Source: Millionella massiliensis (GTDB lineage Bacteria > Bacteroidota > Bacteroidia > Bacteroidales > Rikenellaceae). From it: a DNA stretch of 64,000 nt. Below are positions 43,780 to 52,996 of the stretch, piece by piece. The translations under genes were made by a program, and so were the position numbers. The first letter of the stretch is position 1, and the number at the start of each line of letters is the position of its first letter. The notes below the pieces were generated by a model. It was not told where the DNA came from. It saw nothing but the letters and a program-made list of their open reading frames with translations, and made no database searches. The stretch lies in contig NZ_FNWD01000002.1 of the NCBI RefSeq assembly GCF_900104655.1, positions 1,844,246 to 1,908,245 on the forward strand, written 5' to 3'.

Positions 43780-44377
43780 CGTAGGCAGTTTGTCGGCCCG
43801 GCAGCCAGCTGACCGGGCGAAGGCCGAAGATGCCTCGTTCCGCCCGCAATACATCGTCGGGGTGCATTTCGTTCCGGAATGGCAAATCTGCCTTTCCGAG
43901 CACTTGGTGGAAGGTGCGCCTCATCCCTACGTCGGCAAATTTTCCGCAGGCGCTGGGATTTCGTTCGAAGCGCGGCTGACCCGTCGGAGCGGGATTGAGA
44001 CGGGACTTCGTTACCATTATTTTAACATGGAAGGCTACGATTCTTATGAATCGGGTCGAAAAGCGTCGATACCGTTTTCGTCGTGGCGTTACCTCTCCAT
44101 TCCGGTGCTCTACAAGTTCTATTCACCGATCGTCAATGTGAGTGCCGGGTTTAGCTGCGACCTCCTTGTCGATAAAGTCGGTACAACTCTTGGGGAACCT
44201 GATGATTTGAATCGATACGGCTTGATGTTTAAGGTGTCCAAGGACATTACGCTCTGCAAAGGGTTGTTTGTCGAACCTGAATTCCATTTCAATCCTGTCT
44301 GGCAGAAACGAAGTTGGTCTAGCGTTTGGGAACATGCTTGGATCGGCCTGTCCATCGGCCTGAAATACCGGTTCTAA
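43727..44377 (+). CDS. Outer-membrane beta-barrel protein, paralogue 1
   Basis: 216 residues. Signal peptide MKRIIHRFLMIGCLLSLTVGSLSARQ, then alternating-residue beta strands (AGAGISFEARL, SGIETGLRYHYFNM, YLSIPVLYKFYS, VNVSAGFSCDLLV, GLFVEPEFHF, WIGLSIGLKYRF) and a terminal Phe, as in small outer-membrane barrels (PorT/OMP_b-brl_2 type). It is a close paralogue of the next gene; the two are nearly identical in signal peptide and strands but differ at predicted loops (EHLVEGAPHPYV, GTTLGEPDD and KRSWSSVWE here). Function unknown; the setting next to a secreted peptidase suggests a surface role. Confidence 0.8.
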   Translation: MKRIIHRFLMIGCLLSLTVGSLSARQPADRAKAEDASFRPQYIVGVHFVPEWQICLSEHLVEGAPHPYVGKFSAGAGISFEARLTRRSGIETGLRYHYFNMEGYDSYESGRKASIPFSSWRYLSIPVLYKFYSPIVNVSAGFSCDLLVDKVGTTLGEPDDLNRYGLMFKVSKDITLCKGLFVEPEFHFNPVWQKRSWSSVWEHAWIGLSIGLKYRF

Positions 44378-44528
44378 CTCCGAAAAGATGATAGAGTTTA
44401 GTATGTGGTAATTGAGACCATTTTTATATCAGGTATATATCCATCAATTTCCTTTCAAGATCATTTATTGTCTGAACAATATTGATTTGTCTGTAATTTT
44501 TGAGAGCTGGAAATATATTGACAGACGG

Positions 44529-44619
44529 TATGCGTTCACGAATGTTTCACTCTTAAAACCAGGATTATGAAACGTATCATTCATCGTTTTCTTATGATTG
44601 GCTGCCTGTTGTCGTTGAC
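44529..44619 (+). repeat. Duplicated leader and signal-peptide segment, copy 2
   Basis: Identical to 43689-43779. Similarity falls sharply inside the mature protein at loop positions. Confidence 0.85.
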
Positions 44620-45220
44620 TGTCGGCAGTTTGTCGGCCCGGCAGTCAGCCGACCGGGCGAAGGCCGAAGATGCCTCGTTCCGCCCGCAATACATCGTCGG
44701 GGTGCATTTCGTTCCGGAATGGCAAATTTGCCTTTCCGATCACGGGATGATGGGGCTTCCTCATCCTTACGACGGCAAATTTTCCGCAGGCGCGGGGATT
44801 TCGTTCGAGGCTCGGCTGACTCGTCGGAGCGGGATCGAGACGGGACTTCGTTACCATTATTTTAACATGAAAGGTTTCGACGCTTATGAATCGGGTGAGA
44901 AGGTGTCAATGCCGTTTTCGTCTTGGCGTTATCTCTCCATTCCGGTGCTCTACAAGTTCTATTCACCGATCGTCAATGTGAGTGCCGGGTTTAGCTGTGA
45001 TCTTCTTGTCGATAAAGTGGGTATAGCCCATTATGAGCATAATAACTCGAATCGGTATGGCCTGATGTTGAAGATATCCAAGGACATCACGCTTTACAAA
45101 GGGTTGTTTGTCGAGCCCGAATTTCATTTCAACCCGGTCTGGCAGGAAAAAATTAGTAGGGACAGCCATTGGCCTCATGCCTGGATCGGCCTGTCCATCG
45201 GCCTGAAATACCGGTTCTAA
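44567..45220 (+). CDS. Outer-membrane beta-barrel protein, paralogue 2
   Basis: 217 residues, tandem paralogue of the previous gene (starts 840 bases apart). Same signal peptide and strands, same C-terminal KYRF. The differences cluster at three places: DHGMMGLPHPYDG, GIAHYEHNNSNRYG and EKISRDSHWPHAW, which are the likely loops between strands. The peptidase gene starts 27 bases after its stop, so the two are probably co-transcribed. Function unknown. Confidence 0.8.
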   Translation: MKRIIHRFLMIGCLLSLTVGSLSARQSADRAKAEDASFRPQYIVGVHFVPEWQICLSDHGMMGLPHPYDGKFSAGAGISFEARLTRRSGIETGLRYHYFNMKGFDAYESGEKVSMPFSSWRYLSIPVLYKFYSPIVNVSAGFSCDLLVDKVGIAHYEHNNSNRYGLMLKISKDITLYKGLFVEPEFHFNPVWQEKISRDSHWPHAWIGLSIGLKYRF

Positions 45221-45247
45221 TTTTAAAAACTTTTAACACGAACAACT

Positions 45248-46645
45248 ATGAAACTAAAATCTGTTTGCTATAGTTTGGGAATATTGCTTCTCATTTCTTG
45301 TTCAAAAGAAACAGGTGTGAATGCGCCTCCCCCGTCGCGTCCCGCGGCCATCCGGCTTTCCGAAGCGGAGTTGGAACGATTGCCTCTGCTCTCGGACAAT
45401 CATCGCCGAGCATCGGATCAGGTATTGGCCTTGGCTGAAGCCTTTATGTCGAATCAAACCGATACCAAATCGGAAGCGCGTTTGCGTATTTGCGATTCCA
45501 TTCCGGTGGAATCCTCGCTGACCAAGGGAGCCGACCTGAATGCTGCTCCGATCTATGTTGTCAGCCGTGGAGACGGCAACGGATTTGTCCTCGTAGCGGG
45601 CGACAGCCGTGTCGAACCCGTATGGGGTGTCGTCGAGCGCGGCGATTATGTCGAGGGTGAGAATCCCGGGTTCGACATCGTGTTGGCCCAAATGAAAGAG
45701 GATATCGCGCAGGCCATTGCCGCGAAGGAGTCCCTGCGCGGCGATTCGACTTACAATGCTCTTTTGGACAAGCTCGCTCTGGCGAGCGCGTCGGCCTCGA
45801 AAAGCGACCGGCCCCAAAGGGCGCCTGTCGATCCTCCGCCCGTGATCGACTATCCTGAAAATTACGATCGCGTGGAAATCGTGGAGAAGAACCCCTATTA
45901 TGAGATCGAGTACGAATATGGTCCGTTGCTGAAAACGAGATGGGGACAATGGAGTCCTTATAATTTTGAGCTGCGCAATACGCATCCGGGCTGTCCGGTA
46001 GGATGCGTCGCCACGGCCGTCGCCCAGATCATGGCCTATCACAAGCATCCGGATTACATGGCGGCTACCGGTCATACCTATCTTTGGGACCTGATGGCTG
46101 TCGACCGGGATGACTCCTGGCACATGGACGCGATGTACAGCGTCGGATACCTGATGGTCGATTTGGGCCTGCCGCAATACCTGGACATGCTGTATGGGCC
46201 CGGCGGCAGTGAGGCAAATGGAGCGAAAGATTTGGGACGCACTTTCAATGCGTTTGGTTATGCCTGGTCGCCGCTTTCCGATTATGACGGCAGCAAGGTC
46301 CTGAACGAGGTGAAACAAAACCGGCCCGTCTATGTTCGTGGCGATAGTGGAAGCGGGAGTAACGGCCATGCGTGGGTCGCTGACGGGGTCTTGTATCAGC
46401 ATCGCTATGTTACGTATTGGATGCAGTTCTACTGGTTCGACCAGTTGGTCAGCGAAATAGAATGCGGCACGGCAAAAAGTTCGTCAGGCTCCTATGTCCA
46501 TCATAATTTCGGCTGGGATGGATTGCAGGATGGCTGGTATGCCTCGCTCGAACCGTATAATTGCCTTCATGTAAAGCCGGGAGAAATGAATCCCAGCGAT
46601 TACAGAAAGAACATGAAGGTCATAACCGGGATTAAACCTAAATAA
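45248..46645 (+). CDS. C10-family cysteine peptidase (streptopain-like) lipoprotein
   Basis: 465 residues. Lipoprotein signal YSLGILLLISCSKE (Cys about residue 18), a prodomain (about 60-215; FVLVAGDSRVEPVWGVVERGDY is the typical prodomain strand), then the C10 domain: TRWGQWSPYN, PVGCVATAVAQIMAYHKHP with the catalytic Cys at residue 253, NGHAWVADG with the catalytic His at residue 374, and HHNFGWDG. C10 peptidases include streptopain of Streptococcus and the Bfp proteases of Bacteroides fragilis. Here it is anchored by lipid and preceded by two barrel proteins rather than a separate inhibitor. Followed by a hairpin (46845-46861). Confidence 0.9.
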   Translation: MKLKSVCYSLGILLLISCSKETGVNAPPPSRPAAIRLSEAELERLPLLSDNHRRASDQVLALAEAFMSNQTDTKSEARLRICDSIPVESSLTKGADLNAAPIYVVSRGDGNGFVLVAGDSRVEPVWGVVERGDYVEGENPGFDIVLAQMKEDIAQAIAAKESLRGDSTYNALLDKLALASASASKSDRPQRAPVDPPPVIDYPENYDRVEIVEKNPYYEIEYEYGPLLKTRWGQWSPYNFELRNTHPGCPVGCVATAVAQIMAYHKHPDYMAATGHTYLWDLMAVDRDDSWHMDAMYSVGYLMVDLGLPQYLDMLYGPGGSEANGAKDLGRTFNAFGYAWSPLSDYDGSKVLNEVKQNRPVYVRGDSGSGSNGHAWVADGVLYQHRYVTYWMQFYWFDQLVSEIECGTAKSSSGSYVHHNFGWDGLQDGWYASLEPYNCLHVKPGEMNPSDYRKNMKVITGIKPK

Positions 46646-46844
46646 ATTAGTTTGGGGAACTTTATTCCGATGTTATTGGATGATTGATTCTGAGATTATC
46701 TTCTGAGTCTTGCATGTCGTCTGTCGTTTTTGTGTAAGATAACGGGATGTTTTCTCAAAAACCGGTCGGGTTGCAATTGAACCATGGAGTAGGGAGGGGC
46801 AGTGCGTCACACTTGCCGGCGGGCTCTATTTCCCGGTGAAGCCT

Positions 46845-46861
46845 TGCCCGGAGGCCGGGCA
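46845..46861 (+). terminator. Possible terminator after the C10 peptidase gene
   Basis: TGCCCGG AGG CCGGGCA is a perfect 7-base stem with a tight loop, followed by TTTC. It lies 200 bases after the stop and 17 bases before the lgt promoter box. Confidence 0.5.
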
Positions 46862-46877
46862 TTTCGTACAAAATGGT

Positions 46878-46885
46878 TACATTTG
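46878..46885 (+). promoter_or_regulatory. -7 promoter box of lgt
   Basis: TACATTTG, an exact TAnnTTTG match, 45 bases before the ATG at 46931. Confidence 0.6.
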
Positions 46886-46892
46886 TCCCATT

Positions 46893-46910
46893 GGGCACGC
46901 CGAAGTGCCC
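46893..46910 (+). promoter_or_regulatory. Leader hairpin of lgt
   Basis: GGGCAC GCCGAA GTGCCC, a perfect 6-base stem in the predicted 5' leader, starting a few bases after the expected transcription start. May affect translation or stability of the mRNA; no known family is recognised. Confidence 0.4.
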
Positions 46911-46930
46911 CCCCTTAGTACGAATTGATC

Positions 46931-47806
46931 ATGACCCCTCTCTCCATCGTGTGGGATCCCAATCCCATCGCCTTCTCGATTGGCTCGCTCGAGGTAGCCT
47001 GGTACGGCATCTCGTGGGCCGCTGCACTGTTGATTGCCCTCTGGATCTATACCCGGATGGTCAAACGCGAAGGACTCGACCCGCGTATCATTGACTCCGG
47101 CTTTCTATATGGCGTTCTGGCCACCGTCATCGGTTCCCGGCTAGGACACTGTCTTTTCTATGAACCGCAGGAGTATCTGCTCGATCCCTTCATGTCCGAC
47201 TTCCCGTGGATCAAACTGCTCGACATCCGCGGCGGGGGTATGGCTAGCCATGGCGCTGCCGTCGGACTACTGATCGGTCTGTGGCTCTTCGTCCGCAAAT
47301 GGAAGCTTCCCTATATCTGGGTGCTCGATCGGGTGGCCGTCATGGTGCCCATCGGAGGTGCGCTGGTGCGGCTCGGAAATCTGATGAACTCCGAAATCTA
47401 TGGCGATCCCACCTCGCTGCCGTGGGGCTTTATCTTTGTCCAGAACGGCGAAACGCTCCCGATGCACCCCACCCAGATTTATGAGGCTGTGGCCTATCTG
47501 GCGATCTTCCTGCTGCTGGCCCACCTCTATTGGCGGACCCAGCTGGCGCAGCAGAAACGCGGGGTGATCTTCGGTCTTTTCCTGATCCTGCTCTTTGCCG
47601 TGCGTTTCGTGATCGAGTCGATCAAACTGCCGCAGGAGGTCTGGGAACAGAACATGGCGCTGAACATGGGCCAGATCCTCAGCCTTCCGTTCATTGTGGC
47701 CGGCGTGGTGATTCTGTGGTGGGCGTGGCGTCGTCCCGCCCAGCCCTATACCAACATGCCGCTGGCCGAAAACGCTCCGAAAACCAACTCTAAAAATCGA
47801 AAATAA
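46931..47806 (+). CDS. lgt: Prolipoprotein diacylglyceryl transferase Lgt
   Basis: 291 residues from the ATG at 46931 (a TTG two codons upstream is unlikely). Lgt moves diacylglycerol to the lipobox Cys of prolipoproteins, the first step of lipoprotein maturation. Membrane protein with about seven helices. Visible: GSRLGHCLFYEPQEYL, DIRGGGMASHGAAVG (the Lgt signature region with the active His) and RLGNLMNSEIYG (the conserved Arg-Asn-Glu region), MHPTQIYEA. pepE follows 3 bases after its stop. Confidence 0.95.
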   Translation: MTPLSIVWDPNPIAFSIGSLEVAWYGISWAAALLIALWIYTRMVKREGLDPRIIDSGFLYGVLATVIGSRLGHCLFYEPQEYLLDPFMSDFPWIKLLDIRGGGMASHGAAVGLLIGLWLFVRKWKLPYIWVLDRVAVMVPIGGALVRLGNLMNSEIYGDPTSLPWGFIFVQNGETLPMHPTQIYEAVAYLAIFLLLAHLYWRTQLAQQKRGVIFGLFLILLFAVRFVIESIKLPQEVWEQNMALNMGQILSLPFIVAGVVILWWAWRRPAQPYTNMPLAENAPKTNSKNRK

Positions 47807-47809
47807 CCC

Positions 47810-48526
47810 ATGCGACTTCTCCTTATCAGCAACTCGACCAATGCCGGCGAGGCCTATCTCGAATACCCGAAACAGCAGATTGCCGATTTTCTCGCTGCTT
47901 CGGCGCAGCCGGTCGATACGGTGCTTTTCGTGCCCTATGCGGCCGTGACCTTCAGCTACGATGACTATCAGGCCAAGGTGGCAGCACGCTTTGCCGAATT
48001 CGGCGTCAAGGTCGATTCCGTTCACCGCTATGCCAACCCGGCCGAAGCCGTGCGTCAGGCACAGGCTATCGTCGTGGGGGGCGGCAACACCTTCCATCTG
48101 GCAAAATCGATGCAGGATGCCGGACTCTACGAACCGATCCGTGAGGCGGTTCTCGAGCGGGGCGTGCCCTATATCGGCTGGAGCGCCGGCTCGAACATGA
48201 GCTGTCCGACCATCTGCACGACCAACGATATGCCCATTGTCGAACCGCTGTCGTTCAAGGCGCTGAACCTGATCCCGTTCCAGATCAATCCCCACTATCT
48301 GGACGCTCATCCCGACGGCCATGCGGGCGAAACTCGCGAAATGCGCATCGAGGAGTATATCGCCGCCAATCAGGGCATGAATGTGGCCGGTCTGCGCGAA
48401 GGCTGCATGTTCCTGGTTGAAGACGGCAAACTGTCGCTCATCGGCAAACGGCCGATGCGGTTGTTCCGTTTCGGTCAGGCTCCACGTGAACTTACTGCTG
48501 CCGACGATCTCTCGTTCCTGCTCTAA
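47810..48526 (+). CDS. pepE: Dipeptidase E (S51 family)
   Basis: 238 residues. PepE cleaves dipeptides with an N-terminal Asp. Visible: GGGNTFHLAKSM, GWSAGSNMSCPTICTTNDMPIVEP with the catalytic Ser in GWSAGSN, and INPHYLDAHPDGHAGETREMRIEEY with the catalytic His. Typical length. It begins 3 bases after lgt, so they are likely co-transcribed; there is no functional link known. Confidence 0.95.
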   Translation: MRLLLISNSTNAGEAYLEYPKQQIADFLAASAQPVDTVLFVPYAAVTFSYDDYQAKVAARFAEFGVKVDSVHRYANPAEAVRQAQAIVVGGGNTFHLAKSMQDAGLYEPIREAVLERGVPYIGWSAGSNMSCPTICTTNDMPIVEPLSFKALNLIPFQINPHYLDAHPDGHAGETREMRIEEYIAANQGMNVAGLREGCMFLVEDGKLSLIGKRPMRLFRFGQAPRELTAADDLSFLL

Positions 48527-48852
48527 GCCGCTCTCCCCGGGGCGGGGAGGTGGAGCTCACTTAGTTGGAAAGTGCTCGATCAGGCGGAGCATCTTAGGAA
48601 GTGCACAATTAGGATGTGATCGATTCCGCGGAGCACGATCCTCACGCCAGAGTCCGGGTCGCTTTGTCGGAGGCTCTTTCCTTTCGGGTAGCCGCCCTCA
48701 GACGAGTGTGAACAGTACTGAAAAAGGGTCGGTTCTTATCCTTTTGTTACCAGGGATGAGAACCGACCCTTGCCGTTTTGCGATTTTGGGCCTGTCGAGG
48801 GGCTTTATTTTGCCGATCGTGGCCGGGCGGTGTGCCTGTAGGGGCGCGAGCC
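48527..48852. other. Gap between convergent pepE and thyA, no gene
   Basis: About 325 bases. The only clear structure is the terminator hairpin at 48724-48771. The rest holds no credible frame. Confidence 0.6.
48724..48771. terminator. Shared hairpin terminator between pepE and thyA
   Basis: AAGGGTCGGTTCT (48724-48736) pairs perfectly with AGAACCGACCCTT (48759-48771). On plus it is followed by GCCGTTTTG, and on minus by TTTTTCAG after the stem, so it may work for both convergent genes. Confidence 0.8.
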
Positions 48853-49650
48853 TCAGACCGAAATAGGGGCCTTGATTCCGGGCCACGGGTCGTACCCTTC
48901 GAGGGTGAAGTCTTCGTACCGGAATCCGAAAATATCCTTTACGTCGGGATTGATCCGCATGGTGGGCAAGGGGCGGGGCGTGCGGGCCAGCTGTGTCTCG
49001 ACCTGCTCCAGGTGGTTCAGGTAGATGTGGGTGTCGCCGAGCGTGTGGATGAATTCGCCGGGCTGGAGCCCCACCACCTGTGCCATCATCATGGTGAGCA
49101 GGGCGTAGGAGGCGATGTTGAAGGGTACGCCGAGGAACAGGTCGGCCGACCGCTGGTAGAGCTGGCAGCTGAGCTTGCCGTCGGCCACGTAGAACTGGAA
49201 CAGGGCATGGCACGGTGGCAGAGCCATGTTCGGGATGTCGGCCACGTTCCATGCGCTGACGATGTGGCGGCGGCTGTCGGGGTTGTGCTTCAGTGAATCG
49301 ACCAGCTGGCTGATCTGGTCGATGTGGCCGCCGTCGGGCGTGGGCCAGCTGCGCCACTGGTAGCCGTAGACGTGCCCCAGGTCGCCGGTCGCGGGGTCGG
49401 CCCATTCGTCCCAGATGGTCACGCCGTTGTCGTTCAGGTATTTGATGTTGGTGTCGCCGCTCAGGAACCAAAGCAGCTCGTGGATGATCGACCGCAGGTG
49501 GAGTTTCTTGGTGGTCAGGCACGGGAAGCCGGCGCTCAGATCGAATCGCATCTGGTAGCCGAAGACGCTGATGGTGCCGGTGCCGGTGCGGTCGCTGCGA
49601 CGGGTGCCGTGGTCGCGGACGTGGCGAAGCAAGTCAAGGTATTGTTGCAT
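48853..49650 (-). CDS. thyA: Thymidylate synthase ThyA
   Basis: 265 residues, usual length for the folate-dependent enzyme, which methylates dUMP to dTMP. Visible: [43 protein letters not shown] with the catalytic Cys, [20 protein letters not shown] and [12 protein letters not shown]. On minus strand, downstream of the histidine kinase gene with a 193-base gap. dut, which makes its dUMP, is at 4.9 kb. Confidence 0.97.
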   Translation of the reverse strand: MQQYLDLLRHVRDHGTRRSDRTGTGTISVFGYQMRFDLSAGFPCLTTKKLHLRSIIHELLWFLSGDTNIKYLNDNGVTIWDEWADPATGDLGHVYGYQWRSWPTPDGGHIDQISQLVDSLKHNPDSRRHIVSAWNVADIPNMALPPCHALFQFYVADGKLSCQLYQRSADLFLGVPFNIASYALLTMMMAQVVGLQPGEFIHTLGDTHIYLNHLEQVETQLARTPRPLPTMRINPDVKDIFGFRYEDFTLEGYDPWPGIKAPISV

Positions 49651-49843
49651 GGTGGTACTGGTTTCGTGTTGTCGGTCGTTGGTGGGGCCGGGTGCGGTCG
49701 CTGCCCGAAGGTCTCCGGCTGTGTATGGGTCCGCGGGCTTGTGTACGGTTCGGTTTTCGTATCGCTCTTGTGTCCCGGTGTGTGCGCTTGGTGCGTTTCG
49801 GTGTGTGCGGTCCGTGCTTCGGGGGGCGGGGCGGCGGTGCCGG

Positions 49844-50857
49844 TTAGCGGGCTTTGGTCAGCGTGAACGAGAAGGTGGTGCCGACGTCGGGGGTGCTGCG
49901 GACGGTGATGGTCTCCTTGTGGGCCTCGAGGATGTGTTTCACGATCGATAGCCCCAGACCGGTCCCTCCGGCTGCCCGCGAACGGCTCTTGTCCACCCGG
50001 TAGAAACGTTCGAAGATGCGGGGAAGCTGTTCGGCGGTGAGGCCGATGCCGTTGTCCTGCACCTCGACCATCACCTTGTCGAACATGTCGACGTAGCTGA
50101 TTCGGGTGCGTCCGCCCTCCTTGCCGTATTTGATCGAGTTGCTGAGCAGGTTGATCAGCACCTGGCCGATGCGGGCGCGGTCGGCGGTGACCATGAGCTG
50201 GGTGAGTGGCCCGGGGTTCGAGACAAGGGTAATCTGTCGGTCGGCGGCCTGTATTTCGAGCGACTGGATGATCTCGTCGACCAGCACCAGCAGGTCGAAC
50301 CGTTCGCGCTGAAGTTCGAGGGTGCCGGCCTCCAGACGCGAGATGTCCTCCAGGTCGTGGACGATGTTGATCAGCCGTTCGATGTTCTTCTCGCTCTGTT
50401 CGAGGTATTTGCGGTTGATGTCCGGGTCTTCGAGCCCGCCGTCGAGCAGGGTCAGAATGTAGCCCTGGATGCTGCACAGCGGAGTCTTGAGCTCGTGCGA
50501 AACGTTGCCGACGAACTCCTTGCGGTACTGTTCGTTTTCGCGCAGGCGGGCGATTTCGAGGCTGTTGCGTTCGGCCCAGGCCTGCAGTTCGCCCTCCATC
50601 TCGGTGACGACGTCCTTGCCCCGGTACTCTTCGGCGATTTCGCCCGATTTGCTGTCGCGTGAGCGGAGGATCTGGTACATGGGTTTGATCCGGAAGATCA
50701 CGTACCGGTGCATGACGGCGCTGGCGGCCAGGTAAACGACAACGGCGACGGTCGGCACGGTGACCCATCCCCAGCCGAGCAGGTGGAGTAAAAGAGCCGC
50801 CGCTCCTCCGGCGATGGCCGAGATGAGTGCGGCGGCTCGTATGGTTCTGATTTTCAT
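49844..50857 (-). CDS. PhoR-like sensor histidine kinase without an adjacent response regulator
   Basis: 337 residues. Two N-terminal membrane helices (about 8-26 and 30-48) with almost no periplasmic loop, a linker, then HisKA ([18 protein letters not shown], phospho-His) and HATPase: [14 protein letters not shown] (N box), [12 protein letters not shown] (G1), [28 protein letters not shown] (F and G2). The short sensor part suggests it senses something in or near the membrane or acts through a partner. It resembles PhoR-type kinases. No response-regulator gene is in the window. It starts 18 bases after the stop of ribE, so it may be co-transcribed with it. Confidence 0.88.
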   Translation of the reverse strand: MKIRTIRAAALISAIAGGAAALLLHLLGWGWVTVPTVAVVVYLAASAVMHRYVIFRIKPMYQILRSRDSKSGEIAEEYRGKDVVTEMEGELQAWAERNSLEIARLRENEQYRKEFVGNVSHELKTPLCSIQGYILTLLDGGLEDPDINRKYLEQSEKNIERLINIVHDLEDISRLEAGTLELQRERFDLLVLVDEIIQSLEIQAADRQITLVSNPGPLTQLMVTADRARIGQVLINLLSNSIKYGKEGGRTRISYVDMFDKVMVEVQDNGIGLTAEQLPRIFERFYRVDKSRSRAAGGTGLGLSIVKHILEAHKETITVRSTPDVGTTFSFTLTKAR

Positions 50858-50875
50858 CGCAGTGGATGAGGATCG

Positions 50876-51490
50876 TTAGCGGTTGTCGGTGCCGAGCAGA
50901 CGGGCGACGTATTTGCCGATGATGTCGAATTCGATGTTGACGCGGCTCCCCGGACGAATCGTGTGGAAGTTGGTGTGTTCGTGGGTATAGGGGATGATGG
51001 CCACCTGGAAGCTGCCGGGCTGGGAGTTGACGACGGTCAGGCTGACGCCGTTGACGGCGACGGAGCCTTTCTCGACGGTGACGTAGCCGGCGCGGCGCAG
51101 GTGTTCGGGGGCTTCGTAGCTGAAGGTGTAGTACCAGCTGCCGTCGGCCAGTTCGACATTCTGGCATAGGGCGGTGGTATCGACGTGGCCCTGGACGATG
51201 TGGCCGTCGAGCAGGGCGTCCATGCGCATGCTGCGTTCGAGGTTGACCAGATCGCCTTCGTTCAGCAGCCCGAGGTTGCTCTTTTCAAGGGTCTCGCGGA
51301 TGGCGGTGACGGTATAGGTGCCGGCTTCGGCGTCGATGGCCACGACGGTCAGGCAGACGCCGTTGTGGGCGATGCTCTGGTCGATGTGGAGCTCGGGCAC
51401 GATGTCGGCCTTCAGGGTCAGGTGGAGGTTGTCGTTTTCTTTTTCGAGCCGGACGACGGTGCCGACGGTTTGTACAATCCCTGAGAACAT
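50876..51490 (-). CDS. ribE: Riboflavin synthase alpha chain
   Basis: 204 residues from the start at 51490 (MFSGIVQTVGTVVRL), which is the invariant N-terminus; the longer upstream frame is not coding. The enzyme joins two lumazine molecules into riboflavin. Two similar halves are visible: IAHNGVCLTVVAIDAEAGTYTVTAIRETLEKSNLG near residue 40-75, and VAVNGVSLTVVNSQPGSFQVAIIPYTHEHTNF near 130-165, the usual duplication. Minus strand, upstream of the kinase gene. No other rib gene is nearby. Confidence 0.95.
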   Translation of the reverse strand: MFSGIVQTVGTVVRLEKENDNLHLTLKADIVPELHIDQSIAHNGVCLTVVAIDAEAGTYTVTAIRETLEKSNLGLLNEGDLVNLERSMRMDALLDGHIVQGHVDTTALCQNVELADGSWYYTFSYEAPEHLRRAGYVTVEKGSVAVNGVSLTVVNSQPGSFQVAIIPYTHEHTNFHTIRPGSRVNIEFDIIGKYVARLLGTDNR

Positions 51491-51663
51491 GTGTGTTGTT
51501 GCGTGTTTTGGTGTTTGGTGTCGATCGGCCGGGAGTCGCGCGGCTGACCGTGGTGCGGATAACGCGCCGTGGGGTCGGGAGCGCTGCGTGTGGTGGCGGG
51601 ATCGATCAGGTGAGGTGATGCGTGAACCTCCAACCGGCCGTCCAGCGGCCGGCCGAGGCGAGA

Positions 51664-52986
51664 TTAGAGAACGCCGATGCCGTAGTAGGCGAAGCCGATG
51701 GAGCGGAGTTCGTTGCGGTCGAAGATGTTGCGGCCGTCGACGACGACGTTGCCGCGCATGGCCCGCTTGATGACTTCCCAGTTGGGCAGGCGGAACTCTT
51801 TCCATTCGGTGAGGAGTACCAGCGCGTCGGCATCGAGCACGGCGCCGTAGGAGTCGGTGGCGTAGCGGATGGTGTTGCCCAATCGGCGGCGGGCTTCGTC
51901 GGCGGCTACGGGGTCGTAGGCCACGATTTCAGCGCCGGCTTCCTGCAGTTGCTGGATGAGCACGAGCGAGGGGGCTTCGCGCATGTCGTCGGTGCCGGGT
52001 TTGAAGGCGAGTCCCCACAGCGCGATCCGTTTGCCGCGCAGTTGGTCGACGCCTCCGAAGTGTGCAGCGAGCTTCTCGAAGAGGATTCCTTTCTGGCGCT
52101 CGTTGACGCGTTCGACGGCCTCGAGTACCTCCATGCGGCAGCCGTTTTCCCGTGCGCTGCGGATCAGGGCCTTGATGTCTTTCGGGAAGCACGAGCCGCC
52201 GTAGCCACAACCGGGGTAGAGGAACTTGTTGCCGATTCGGCTGTCGGCTCCGATCCCTTTGCGGACCATGTTGACGTCGGCTCCGACGGCTTGGCAGAGG
52301 TTGGCCACGTCGTTGATGAAGCTGATGCGGGTGGCGAGCATGGCATTGGCGGCGTATTTGGTCATTTCGGCCGAGGGAATGTCCATGAACATCACGCGGA
52401 AGTTATTCAGCAACAGCGGTTTGTAGAGCTTCGTCATCAGGTCGCGGGCCCGGTCGGAGTCGGTGCCGACAACGACGCGGTCGGGACGCATGAAGTCTTC
52501 GATGGCGTTGCCTTCCTTGAGGAACTCGGGGTTCGAGGCGACGTCGAAGGGGATCTGCAGGCCGCGTTTGTCGAGCTCTTCCTGGATGACGGCACGCACT
52601 TTGGTGGCGGTGCCGACCGGGACGGTCGATTTGGTCACCACGAGCACGTAGCGTTCCATGTGCTGTCCGATGGTGCGGGCCACCTGGAGCACGTAGCGCA
52701 GGTCGGCCGATCCGTCTTCGTCAGGAGGGGTCCCGACGGCCGAAAAGACGATCTCGACTTCGGGCAGCACCTCTTCGAGCGAGGTGGTGAAGTGGAGTCG
52801 TCCGGCCTTATGGTTCTTTTCGACCAGCAGTTCGAGGTTCGGCTCGTAGATGGGGATGATCCCGTTCCGCAGGCTTTCGATTTTGGAGGTGTCGGTGTCC
52901 ACGCAGGTCACTTCGACGCCGAGTTCGGCGAAACAGGTCCCGGTCACCAGACCGACGTAGCCGGTTCCTACGATGGCTATCTTCAT
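51664..52986 (-). CDS. ugd: UDP-glucose 6-dehydrogenase
   Basis: 440 residues. It oxidises UDP-glucose to UDP-glucuronate with NAD. Visible: IVGTGYVGLVTGTCFAELGVEVTCVD (Rossmann loop), STVPVGTATKVR, SNPEFLKEGNAIEDFMRPDRVVVG, AEMTKYAANAMLATRISFINDVANLC and GYGGSCFPKDIKAL with the catalytic Cys. UDP-glucuronate feeds capsule and surface glycans. Only 10 bases follow the preceding lipoprotein gene stop on the same strand, so they are probably in one unit. Confidence 0.96.
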   Translation of the reverse strand: MKIAIVGTGYVGLVTGTCFAELGVEVTCVDTDTSKIESLRNGIIPIYEPNLELLVEKNHKAGRLHFTTSLEEVLPEVEIVFSAVGTPPDEDGSADLRYVLQVARTIGQHMERYVLVVTKSTVPVGTATKVRAVIQEELDKRGLQIPFDVASNPEFLKEGNAIEDFMRPDRVVVGTDSDRARDLMTKLYKPLLLNNFRVMFMDIPSAEMTKYAANAMLATRISFINDVANLCQAVGADVNMVRKGIGADSRIGNKFLYPGCGYGGSCFPKDIKALIRSARENGCRMEVLEAVERVNERQKGILFEKLAAHFGGVDQLRGKRIALWGLAFKPGTDDMREAPSLVLIQQLQEAGAEIVAYDPVAADEARRRLGNTIRYATDSYGAVLDADALVLLTEWKEFRLPNWEVIKRAMRGNVVVDGRNIFDRNELRSIGFAYYGIGVL

Positions 52987-52996
52987 GTGAATGCGA

